Shown: positions 18,218 through 26,351 of the stretch, piece after piece | Layout of the letters: every line of letters starts with the position of its first letter | Numbering within the stretch: position 1 is the stretch's first letter | Origin: Acidobacteriaceae bacterium | GTDB lineage: Bacteria > Acidobacteriota > Terriglobia > Terriglobales > Acidobacteriaceae | DNA: 64,000 nt | NCBI GenBank assembly: GCA_903642225.1 | Contig: CAHJWI010000016.1 | Location: 1-64,000, forward strand | Direction: 5' to 3' | The notes under the pieces: generated by a model | The model's input: the letters and a program-made list of their open reading frames with translations, nothing else | Told to the model about the DNA's origin: nothing | Databases searched by the model: none | Position numbers and translations under genes: made by a program

Positions 18218-18828
18218 TGTGACTCCAAACAGGGATGCGCGAAGCATATCAAGAGCTCGCTGTGCGGGACAATGTCTTGGGTGAAGAGACCTGTTCTGGC
18301 CGTTCCTGCGTGCTAGAACAGTGTTCTCAGACCTTCTAATGTCGTTCGCTGCAACGGCGATCTCCTGCTCAGACCCAGATACCGTTCGGTCGTCTGAATC
18401 GAGCAATCGCCGAAAAGAGATTGAGTCTGCTTGAGGGTCAATACGCCTCATCACTTGTACAGCACGGAAGATTTAAGACCGAACTTTCAAACCAAACGCT
18501 ATCGCATATACCGCATTAACATTTTTCGAGAGCGGTGGGTCCGTTCGCTGTGTCTTCCGGCCGGAGCCACGATCGTGAGTAAGACGTCGATTGCGTCAGC
18601 GAAGTAACGGCAGCGACCCAGTCCAGCTCAGCACCATGTCGGCGTAGTCGATTTGTAGACGCCAGTTTGCCAGGCGAGCCTGCCGTTCCACAAAGTTTCC
18701 AAGGGCGGTACAAGCTTGCGACAAGCAGATGCAGAAGCCGGAGCCGAAGTTACCGTTCGCAAAGGTGAATATGCAGCACGTTTTTTGCGATCCCTCGCCC
18801 GGCCATTGCTGTAAACACGATGCGGCTT
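18218..18828. other. Non-coding gap between S41 protease and GH3 gene
   Basis: This 611-bp stretch is upstream of the leftward protease gene and downstream of the leftward GH3 gene. No full-length gene can be supported. A short forward frame at about 18716-18796 reads ADAEAGAEVTVRKGEYAARF, which looks protein-like but I cannot assign it, and it has no start or end that makes sense. It may be a relic. Confidence 0.4.
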
Positions 18829-21084
18829 TTATTCGGCCGACAGAGAAACGTTAGCTTGCAGTGCCGGGCGACGTGAGTCGGGCCCAACCTCAATGGCGTA
18901 TTGCCCGGCTGCGATCGCCCAGCGGTGTTGTGCGGTGTCCCAGATCATGAAACGAGTCTTTGGCAGGTCCACAGTGACCTGCGCCTGCTTTCCAACTTCT
19001 AGGTGGATCTTTGCCCAGCCAACGAGCCGCTTTGGGGGCTCTCCCGTAGCCTTTGGCAAGCCGACATATACTTGCGCTATCTCGTCACCGGAGCGCGTGC
19101 CAACATTGTTCAAAGTGAATGTGGCTCTTAGGGTGTCTTTACCGGTAATGCTGAGCGAGCTGTATGTAAACGATGTGTAGGATAGGCCGAAGCCAAACGG
19201 GAAAAGAACGGATTTTCCTTGCTGGTCGTACCAGCCATAACCGACTTGCAGGCCCTCGTCGTAGCTGGTTGTAAAGGACGGCAAGCCAGAAAGCAGCTTT
19301 CGAGACATCTTCGCTTCGTCGCTCCAGTCCTCCTGTGAGGCTGGCGGCGGCAGAACCAGTTTCGGATGCGGCAAGTCTGCATCGTGCACAGGAAAGGTGA
19401 TCGGCAGCTTTGCTGAGGGATTGACCTTGCCGAACAAAACGTCTGCGATTGCGTCAGCGCCTGCCGTGCCGCTGAACCAGGTTTCTAGAACGCCTCCGAC
19501 CTGGTCTATCCACGGCATGAGAACAGGGCCGCCCGTTTCCAGCAGGACCACCGTGTGCGGGTTGGCCTTCGCGACACTGGCAATAAGGGCGTCCTGCTCA
19601 TCCGGCAGGGCGAGCGTGGCAAGGTCGATACCTTCTGCCGCGTACTGGTAGGCATAGACCAGCACCACATCTGCCCCTGCCGCGGCTCTGGCAGCGCGTG
19701 CAGCGTCGGTTCCATCGTCAAAGCTGACCTGGGCCGCGGGTGCGGCTTGCTGGATGGAGGCGAGTGGAGCGTCTGGAAACCAGACAGCTTTTTGCCAATC
19801 CTGCTTGTGATTTCCCGCGGGAAGCGGTGCGATGGCGTTGCCTCCGGGTGGATCGACCTGGGCCGACCCACCGCCCGAGATCATGCCTTTATTCGCGTTC
19901 TGTCCGACCACCAAAATTCGCTGAGCGCGCGCGGCATCGAGGGGTAGCAGAGCATTTTCGTTGCGCAGCAGCACAATGCTCTTCTGTGCCACCTCACGGG
20001 CTAACCGGGCGTGCGCAAAAACGTCGGGCACCTGCTTGATCGGAGGATCGTCCACCACACCTGCCGCAAACATGCTGCGCAACACGCGCCGCGCATGGTC
20101 ATCGACCTCCGCCTGGCGTACCTCCCCGTGCTCGACGGCAAGCTTGAGGGCCGAGCCAAAAAATACGTTCCCCGGTTGTTCTTGATCCAGGCCTGCATGC
20201 GATGCTTTCGCGGTGGAGTGGGTCGCCAACCAATCCGAAATGACAAAGCCCGGAAACTTCCACTCGTCCTTAAGCACTGTTTTTAGCAGGAAGTCGTTCT
20301 CGCAGGCGTAATCGCCGTTTACACGGTTGTACGCGCACATCACAGCGCCGGGTTGACCGACACCGATGCCAATTTGGAAGGCCAGCAAGTCCGTCTCACG
20401 CATGGCACGCTCGCTAATCTCCGACGATACGGCGTGACGGCCGCTCTCCTGGTCATTGACGGCGAAGTGCTTAATGTGACCGATCACATGGGTGGACTGC
20501 ACACCGCGAATAAGGTGACCCACCATGGTGCCGGCCAGCAGTGGGTCTTCGCCCTCGTACTCAAAGGTGCGGCCGTCGCGCGGCTCACGTGTTAGATTTA
20601 CGCCCCCGCCCAGCGTCATGTTGTACCCCAGATCGCGCAGCTCGTGGCCCACCATGGCACCGTAGCGTTCTGCCAGGTCTGTATCCCAAGAACTTGCGGC
20701 GGCGATGTTGGAGGGCAACGCGGTGGAGTACCGTCCGCTACCCGCGGAGTAGCAAACGCCGCTTGCGGAGTCGACGATCTGCAGGCCGGGAATCCCCTTC
20801 TCCGGCAAGCCAGGAACGTATCCCGAGCCCCCATTTGCATCGCGAGCAAGTGGATCGGCGGGGCCGTCGTGTGGGTCGCCCGTGCCATGCAGGAGTTGAA
20901 TTTTTTCATCGAGCGTTAGGGACTTTAAAAGCAGGTTAGCGCGCTCGTCGGCCGACAGGTGCGTGTCCATCCATGGCTTCCCGGAATCTCTGTTGCTTAC
21001 CTCTGCTGCACGAAGCACACAGGTTGGCGCCAGAGCACAGACAGCGATAGTGAAGACGAGGTGAGAGGAGATCGATATTGGCAT
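18829..21084 (-). CDS. Secreted GH3 beta-glycosidase
   Basis: 751 aa from ATG 21084 (AGGGAAC just before), with a signal peptide over about 26 residues. GH3 domains appear in order: the (beta/alpha)8 domain with KHFAVNDQESGRH and the nucleophile Asp284 in GFVISDWLAT, the alpha/beta sandwich with VLVVGQNANKGMISGGGSA, and a C-terminal fibronectin-III-like domain with LFPFGFGLSYTSF. This is the domain order of beta-glucosidase/xylosidase-type GH3, not of the shorter NagZ-type N-acetylglucosaminidases. It is the third gene of the leftward operon (GH2, permease, GH3) and is separated from the permease by 5 bp. Substrate specificity is not certain from sequence alone. Confidence 0.92.
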   Translation of the reverse strand: MPISISSHLVFTIAVCALAPTCVLRAAEVSNRDSGKPWMDTHLSADERANLLLKSLTLDEKIQLLHGTGDPHDGPADPLARDANGGSGYVPGLPEKGIPGLQIVDSASGVCYSAGSGRYSTALPSNIAAASSWDTDLAERYGAMVGHELRDLGYNMTLGGGVNLTREPRDGRTFEYEGEDPLLAGTMVGHLIRGVQSTHVIGHIKHFAVNDQESGRHAVSSEISERAMRETDLLAFQIGIGVGQPGAVMCAYNRVNGDYACENDFLLKTVLKDEWKFPGFVISDWLATHSTAKASHAGLDQEQPGNVFFGSALKLAVEHGEVRQAEVDDHARRVLRSMFAAGVVDDPPIKQVPDVFAHARLAREVAQKSIVLLRNENALLPLDAARAQRILVVGQNANKGMISGGGSAQVDPPGGNAIAPLPAGNHKQDWQKAVWFPDAPLASIQQAAPAAQVSFDDGTDAARAARAAAGADVVLVYAYQYAAEGIDLATLALPDEQDALIASVAKANPHTVVLLETGGPVLMPWIDQVGGVLETWFSGTAGADAIADVLFGKVNPSAKLPITFPVHDADLPHPKLVLPPPASQEDWSDEAKMSRKLLSGLPSFTTSYDEGLQVGYGWYDQQGKSVLFPFGFGLSYTSFTYSSLSITGKDTLRATFTLNNVGTRSGDEIAQVYVGLPKATGEPPKRLVGWAKIHLEVGKQAQVTVDLPKTRFMIWDTAQHRWAIAAGQYAIEVGPDSRRPALQANVSLSAE

Positions 21085-21089
21085 GTTCC

Positions 21090-22430
21090 CTACGGTGAAA
21101 CGGTTGTGAAACGACGGCGTGCGAACCACAATCCGACACCGAAGATGGCCCACACCGTGCCCACGGTGAGTGCAAGCGGGCTCAGGTTGAGCCAGAGAAG
21201 AAGACAGGTAAGCAGGCCTATGAACGATGGCACAATCCAGCGCCAAGGGTTTGTTGGCCGATACCGGGCCGCATGGACGATGCAGGCGAGGTTAACGCCC
21301 AGGAATGCGAGCAGAGCGCCGTAATTGAGCAGCTCCGTTCCCAATGTGTAACTGAACACGAGGGCACCCGCTAGCGAGACGGCGCCGACAAACAGCACGT
21401 TGTTCCGAGGGACCCGTTTGGCAGCAGAGAGAGATGTGAAAAAGGTGCGCGGTAATGCACCATCCTGCCCCATGGCATAGAGCAGGCGTGCGGCACCCAG
21501 CTGCGAAGCAAGCCCTGAACCGACCGTCGCCAATAGCAGTGCCGAGTTCACGATGACGAAAAGTGCAGCCCCGCCGAGCCGCTGCGCCACGTGTACGTAG
21601 GCCGTGTCGACGTCAGGGAATGCGAGGTTCGCGGGCCACGCAAGCTGTGCAAGGTAGACCTCGACGGCAGCGAGGATGCCGGTAAGCAGGCACGTAAAAA
21701 CGATAGCCCGAGGGATGTCCCGCTGGGGTTCGAGCGCTTCGTCGCTGAGGGTGGAAATGCCGTCAAAGCCGATGTAGGTGAGAACGGCGATGGATGTGCC
21801 CCGAAGCAGCCCTGGCAACGTAAAGCGACCGGGATCGTAGAACGGTGCAAGCAGCACATGCGTTGTGATCAAGGGCAACGCGAGAAGGTAGCGGATGCCC
21901 GCAGCAACCACCAATACGATGACTAAACCCAGTGCGAGTGCCATGCCGCGATTGATGCGAGCCGACGTTTCAACTCCAAGGCAATTGACTAACGTAAAGA
22001 AGGCAGCAAAGAAGATTGCACAAGTGAAGTAGGGCAGTGTCGGGATGAAGTTGATTGCGGCACGGCTGCACCAGATAGTGCAGATAAGCGGATTAAGCAC
22101 ATAGTCCATCACAAGACACCAGCCCGTGAGGTAACCAAGGCCTGTATGCAACTCTTTGCTGACGTATAGGTAAGCCGAGCCGCCCTGCGGATACAGTCTG
22201 GCCATGCGGCCATAGCTGATGCTGGTGCAGAGCATGGCAACCATGGCCAGCACCATTGCCGTCACCACATGACCATGAGCTGTGGTGAAGATTACGCCGA
22301 AGACCGGCATGGGCGCCGTGGGCTGGATGAGGATAAGGCCGTACAGCACAAGGTCTGAGAAGCGCAGCGAGCGCCGCAGGCCAGTGTGGGTCACCCGATC
22401 ACCCTCCGCGCGAACCATTGTGTCATTCAT
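21090..22430 (-). CDS. APC-superfamily permease
   Basis: 446 aa and about 12 hydrophobic segments. The N-terminal LRFSDLVLYGLILIQPTAPMPVFG and the YPQGGSAYLYVSKEL stretch are typical of amino acid/polyamine antiporter superfamily members related to putrescine and amino-acid importers. GFDGISTLSDEALEPQRDIP in the middle is the family's substrate-site region. The gene is 3 bp from the GH2 stop and 5 bp from the GH3 start, so the three are certainly co-transcribed. An amino-acid type carrier in a glycosidase operon is unusual. It may import an amino sugar or an amino acid released with the glycan, or may carry sugars directly. Function in this locus is inferred. Confidence 0.85.
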   Translation of the reverse strand: MNDTMVRAEGDRVTHTGLRRSLRFSDLVLYGLILIQPTAPMPVFGVIFTTAHGHVVTAMVLAMVAMLCTSISYGRMARLYPQGGSAYLYVSKELHTGLGYLTGWCLVMDYVLNPLICTIWCSRAAINFIPTLPYFTCAIFFAAFFTLVNCLGVETSARINRGMALALGLVIVLVVAAGIRYLLALPLITTHVLLAPFYDPGRFTLPGLLRGTSIAVLTYIGFDGISTLSDEALEPQRDIPRAIVFTCLLTGILAAVEVYLAQLAWPANLAFPDVDTAYVHVAQRLGGAALFVIVNSALLLATVGSGLASQLGAARLLYAMGQDGALPRTFFTSLSAAKRVPRNNVLFVGAVSLAGALVFSYTLGTELLNYGALLAFLGVNLACIVHAARYRPTNPWRWIVPSFIGLLTCLLLWLNLSPLALTVGTVWAIFGVGLWFARRRFTTVSP

Positions 22431-22433
22431 GCG

Positions 22434-25079
22434 CTACTTCCCTGCCTTCAGAGTGACGGGATGAACGTTCCATCCCTCCACCTGGAATACGACATCGTGC
22501 GGTGCGGACCTTGGCAGCGTACCAGTGAGTAGAGTCGTTTCTCCCGGTGCGATCTCTATCCAGTTGTCTGACCAAAGCACCGGCGCCACCAGGTCGCCCG
22601 TTGGGGTGCGCGCAGCGACATGCACCTGAAAGGCGAGTCCCGTGGACGGATTGTGCAGCGACACCTCTGCTACGGCATCGAGCCCGGGCTTGATGCTGAC
22701 CTGCGTCTGGAGAGGCACGATCGGCAACGTTGTCAGGGCTGACAGATCTTCGTAGCGGTCTGCCGGTGTGTGCGTGAAGCTTGTGTTCTGCCAGTCGAAG
22801 CTTGTGAGCGTGGTGGGCACCCAATAAAAGTTATGGCTCACCTCGCGTTTCTGGGCATCCTGCAGTCGCAGGTCGAGGAAGAGGATGTGCTGATTGGTGC
22901 GATAAAGGTTCTCTGGTATCGCTGTAACCTGCTGCACGCTGTCGGGTGACAGGGTTAGCTGTTGCTCAGTGTGATATAGCTCGTGCCACGCAAGGTCACG
23001 CACGCTAACGGAGGCTTGCAGCGTACCAGTAGTTGCATAGGTGCTGTTCACAACGCTGATACCGCGGTCGTCGTAACCGTATTGAATGTGCAGAGGTTCG
23101 CATGCCTTCCGGGTCGCAAAATAACCTGCTGATGCATCAAGATAGTAGTCATACAAGTGCCATATCATGCTCGGCCAGGCATTGTTCAGCATCCACTGCA
23201 CCACGCCTGTGCTTTGATACTTGTTGCGCGAGTAAGCCTCGAACATCGCTCGCTCGGAATCGTACGCCAGCGTTTGCGCTACTCGTTCGTATTCCGCCGC
23301 GGAGGCCGGCTTTGTGTAGATCGCGCTCATAGCATTGTCGAAGACATCGAGCCGCGAAAACTCAGTACCGCCATAGTGCAGCCGCCAAGCCTCGGATCGG
23401 GGCCAAGCCTCAGGATCGCTGAGGAAACGCTTGCGGCTTGCCAGCGAAGGGATGGCGGGTCCGGGACTCGTCTCCGTGTTGAAGCCCGAAGCACCGCCAA
23501 ATCGGTGGTCCGTATACCAGTAGTTTGGCTCGACGTAATCATAGGGTCCGGTCATCTTGACGCCGCTGGCGCCTGTCGCTGCCGTCATCTGCGATGATGC
23601 GGCGCTGAGCACGGCATTGGGCCAGTGCGTATCAGCCTCTACCTTGAGATACGCGCTCTCGACCTTCTCAGGCGGTGCCATGTCGCTGCCATTCAGCCAC
23701 ACAAAAAGGCTGGCATGGCTGCGCACCCGCAACAGTTGATTTTGAAGCGAGGCCGTTGCGATCTTGAGATCCTGATCCGTCCATGTCGACCACAGCTCCC
23801 AGTGGTCGCAGCAGCACCAGCCCATCATAACGAGCAGGCCGTTCCTGTCGGTCAACCGGAAGAACTCCTCCGACTCCATTTGTCCTTCAAGCCGAATGGT
23901 ATTGAGGTTCATGGCGTCGACCAGTCGAATCTGATCCCGCAGTTTGTCGCTGTCGTTTCGCAACAACATATCCCGCGACCATCCAGCGCCGCGAATCAGA
24001 ATCGGCTTACCATTGACGCGAAACAAACGGCTGCCATTAGCGGTAAGTTCAGACGATACCTCGCGAATGCCGAATTCGATTTCTCTTGTATCTGTCGTCC
24101 TTCCCGACACACTGGCGGTCATGCTGAGACGTTCCAGGTGAGGATCTCCCATCTGCTTTGGCCACCACGGTTTCGGATTCTCCACGCGCACTGCAGAGAA
24201 GGTTACGGTACGGTTTTCACCAGGCGTGAGGGACACCTGCTGCTCCAACGGGTGGCCGGCGACATTCCCGCGCAAGAGTGCATGCTGCGGTTCAGCAGTT
24301 AAGTTACGCACCTCAACGTACACTGTCAGATCGGCAGCTTGCAGCGCATCGCTTGTAAAGTGCGTCACGACCATGGGACTGTTTAGGGTGATACCTCCCG
24401 TGGTAACCAGATCGACGCCGCCCCACAGGCCCATGTCCTTGTCGGGCGGTGCCGGATTCCAATCCACCCAATTGATGCCCAACTCTTTCTCTGTCGGTGC
24501 GAACACCTGAATCGCCACCACGTTGTCCTGCCCCGCGCGAATCTGATCGGTCACGTCGAAGTCATACGTGCGATAAGCCCCAGCAATGACGCTCCCATCG
24601 GCGATGAGCTTGCCATTCATCCAAAGCTCACCGCGGTAGTTGATGCCGCCGAAGTGAAGGGATGTCCGTGTGCTCGTCTGAGGTCTCGCCATGAACTGCT
24701 TGCGATACCACCAGCCGCAACGGTAAGGGCTGTCTGTTGGCATGGGCAGATTCGAAAAGTTAGCACCAACGGGGTAACCCATGCCGGGCAGCTTGCGCAA
24801 GTTGTCGCCGAAGTACGGGTCGGGAAACTTGCCTGCCGCGACCTGTGCCGCCAGCACAGTGGACGGAACCTTTGCCGTAATCCATCCGTCGTCCGGCCTG
24901 AAGGACGATGATGAGATTGCTGCGCCGTCAGCCCGTAATACGCACGCAGACTGTAGCTGCCAGTCCCTGTCGAAGAGCGTGTCCGCAGCGCAGATAAAGG
25001 GCCCGCCCCAAAGTACCGAGAAGATGAAGAGGAGAACACGTCGAGGCGTTACAATTTGTCTTGCTGAATAATTTGGCAC
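22434..25079 (-). CDS. GH2 exo-beta-D-glucosaminidase-like glycosidase, secreted
   Basis: 881 aa, GTG start at 25079 behind AAGGAG, with a signal peptide over about the first 31 residues. GH2 modules follow in order: sugar-binding sandwich, immunoglobulin-like domain, TIM barrel and C-terminal sandwiches. The acid/base region reads LNGSD (Asp466), where most GH2 enzymes have an NE pair, and the nucleophile Glu536 lies in GFNTETSPGP. Together with WMLNNAWPSMIWHLYDYYL this is the pattern of exo-beta-D-glucosaminidases (CsxA type, with catalytic Asp and Glu near 469 and 541). Those release glucosamine from chitosan ends. Beta-mannosidase is the alternative within the same family. It is the first gene of the operon, 24 bp after the LacI gene. 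Confidence 0.9.
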   Translation of the reverse strand: MPNYSARQIVTPRRVLLFIFSVLWGGPFICAADTLFDRDWQLQSACVLRADGAAISSSSFRPDDGWITAKVPSTVLAAQVAAGKFPDPYFGDNLRKLPGMGYPVGANFSNLPMPTDSPYRCGWWYRKQFMARPQTSTRTSLHFGGINYRGELWMNGKLIADGSVIAGAYRTYDFDVTDQIRAGQDNVVAIQVFAPTEKELGINWVDWNPAPPDKDMGLWGGVDLVTTGGITLNSPMVVTHFTSDALQAADLTVYVEVRNLTAEPQHALLRGNVAGHPLEQQVSLTPGENRTVTFSAVRVENPKPWWPKQMGDPHLERLSMTASVSGRTTDTREIEFGIREVSSELTANGSRLFRVNGKPILIRGAGWSRDMLLRNDSDKLRDQIRLVDAMNLNTIRLEGQMESEEFFRLTDRNGLLVMMGWCCCDHWELWSTWTDQDLKIATASLQNQLLRVRSHASLFVWLNGSDMAPPEKVESAYLKVEADTHWPNAVLSAASSQMTAATGASGVKMTGPYDYVEPNYWYTDHRFGGASGFNTETSPGPAIPSLASRKRFLSDPEAWPRSEAWRLHYGGTEFSRLDVFDNAMSAIYTKPASAAEYERVAQTLAYDSERAMFEAYSRNKYQSTGVVQWMLNNAWPSMIWHLYDYYLDASAGYFATRKACEPLHIQYGYDDRGISVVNSTYATTGTLQASVSVRDLAWHELYHTEQQLTLSPDSVQQVTAIPENLYRTNQHILFLDLRLQDAQKREVSHNFYWVPTTLTSFDWQNTSFTHTPADRYEDLSALTTLPIVPLQTQVSIKPGLDAVAEVSLHNPSTGLAFQVHVAARTPTGDLVAPVLWSDNWIEIAPGETTLLTGTLPRSAPHDVVFQVEGWNVHPVTLKAGK

Positions 25080-25103
25080 TGCAAAAAGCTCCTTGGGATG
25101 CGA

Positions 25104-26189
25104 CTACACGAGTAACGCTCGCTTCTTTGCGGCTACGGCCGTGGAGGCCCGCTCGACGAGTTCTGGTGTGCTTAAACACAAGCTGGCAAGTTCCTGTACT
25201 GCTCCGGGCTTCTCCACCAGGGTCAGCATGTGCTCGATCGCCTTTAATCCCATCTGTCGCATGGGTTGGTGAACAGTCGTAATAGCCGGCGTCGCGACAC
25301 GAGCCGGTAGTACGTCATCGAAGCCGACGACGGAACAATCGTCCGGGACCGATTTGCCAGCCTCATGCAGGCCACGCACCACGCCCAGTGCGGTGAGATC
25401 GTCAAACGCGAGTATCGCTGTAAATCTGCGACGGCTTTTTAGCATGTGCTTTACAAGGGAACGGCCCGCTTCGAACGCTTCACCCGGTGTGTTGAGCAGG
25501 GGTAGTTGAGGGGTAAGCTGTTCCGCGAGCGTGACGCTGGTTTGCTGCAGCGCACGCAGCATTCCCTTCCAGCGGGGTGCGCTGTCGAACATGCCATCCG
25601 GGCCACGGATGACTGCAATTTTTTTATGGCCGAGCTGCAGCAGGTGCTCCATGGCAAGACGGCCGCCCTGCTCGTTGTCGAGCAGGTATGACGTAATGCC
25701 ACTCGGCGTCAGGTCGCGGCCCACAACCAGTGTGGGTACGCCGTTCTTTTTTATGTCAGCAAGCAGGCTGGTTTCGTCGAACATCCAACTCGCAATCACG
25801 ACGACGCCCTCTACACGTCGCTCGAGCATTAAGCGCAGGGACTTGTCGAAGACCTTACGCTCCGTTTGCGCGTCCATGACCAGCGGTAGGTAGTCTGTTG
25901 CCTGCAGTCCATGCTGCACACCCTGGACGACCGGCATGCAATACGGGTCTGAGAGATCGTAGGCAAGCACACCAATGGTTCCGGACCGCTGCTTTCGGAG
26001 CGATCGTGCGCGGGCGTCCGGGTGGTACCCGAGCCTTTTGGCCGCGGCACGAATCGTTTCCCTCGTGGATGCTGCCACGTTCGCCGACAGCGGAGCTCCG
26101 CTCAAGATGATTGACACGGTGGATACCGAGTACCCCGTTGCGTTCGCCACGTCGCTCAAAGTCACATGACCGGATTTGGATTGCGGCAT
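25104..26189 (-). CDS. LacI-family transcriptional regulator
   Basis: 361 aa from ATG 26189, with AAGGAAG upstream. The N-terminal HTH is VTLSDVANATGYSVSTVSII, followed by the hinge helix region (AAAKRLGYHPDARARSLRKQ). The periplasmic-binding-protein-like effector domain contains VVGRDLTPSGITSYLLDNEQ and GFDDVLPARVATPAIT. It sits as the first gene upstream of the GH2-permease-GH3 operon, separated by 24 bp, and faces the TonB receptor gene across a 162-bp region that holds a promoter and an 18-bp palindrome. It probably represses both directions until an oligosaccharide or amino sugar binds. The effector is not known. Confidence 0.93.
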   Translation of the reverse strand: MPQSKSGHVTLSDVANATGYSVSTVSIILSGAPLSANVAASTRETIRAAAKRLGYHPDARARSLRKQRSGTIGVLAYDLSDPYCMPVVQGVQHGLQATDYLPLVMDAQTERKVFDKSLRLMLERRVEGVVVIASWMFDETSLLADIKKNGVPTLVVGRDLTPSGITSYLLDNEQGGRLAMEHLLQLGHKKIAVIRGPDGMFDSAPRWKGMLRALQQTSVTLAEQLTPQLPLLNTPGEAFEAGRSLVKHMLKSRRRFTAILAFDDLTALGVVRGLHEAGKSVPDDCSVVGFDDVLPARVATPAITTVHQPMRQMGLKAIEHMLTLVEKPGAVQELASLCLSTPELVERASTAVAAKKRALLV

Positions 26190-26261
26190 AGTGCAAGTCT
26201 TCCTTCTGCACGGCGGACAATCCTGAATCGCACAATGTGCAGAGAAACAGGAAACTATCGC

Positions 26262-26290
26262 TTGACAGACCTTCTCTGCCGAAATATACC
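26262..26290 (+). promoter_or_regulatory. Sigma-70-type promoter of the TonB receptor gene
   Basis: The -35 element TTGACA at 26262-26267 is a perfect consensus, followed by a 17-bp spacer and a -10-like TATACC at 26285-26290. Transcription would start near 26297, about 55 bp before the receptor ATG. The -10 is only a partial match, but the perfect -35 and spacing are strong. Confidence 0.65.
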
Positions 26291-26304
26291 TGCAGTTCAT
26301 AAAC

Positions 26305-26322
26305 TATTCAAAGCTTTGAATA
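26305..26322. promoter_or_regulatory. 18-bp perfect palindrome, probable LacI-type operator
   Basis: The sequence TATTCAAAGCTTTGAATA is a perfect even-length palindrome, the form bound by dimeric LacI/GalR regulators. It lies at about +9 to +26 relative to the start predicted from the adjacent promoter, where a bound repressor would block transcription. The LacI gene diverges immediately to the left. Binding by that protein is an inference from position. Confidence 0.65.
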
Positions 26323-26351
26323 TCAACACAGAGCCTTTTTTGGAGGTTGTC

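Noticed and set aside
18516..18713. A leftward frame with a vague resemblance to transposase fragments.
   Set aside because: The resemblance needs several frame changes and no terminal inverted repeats or target duplications are seen.
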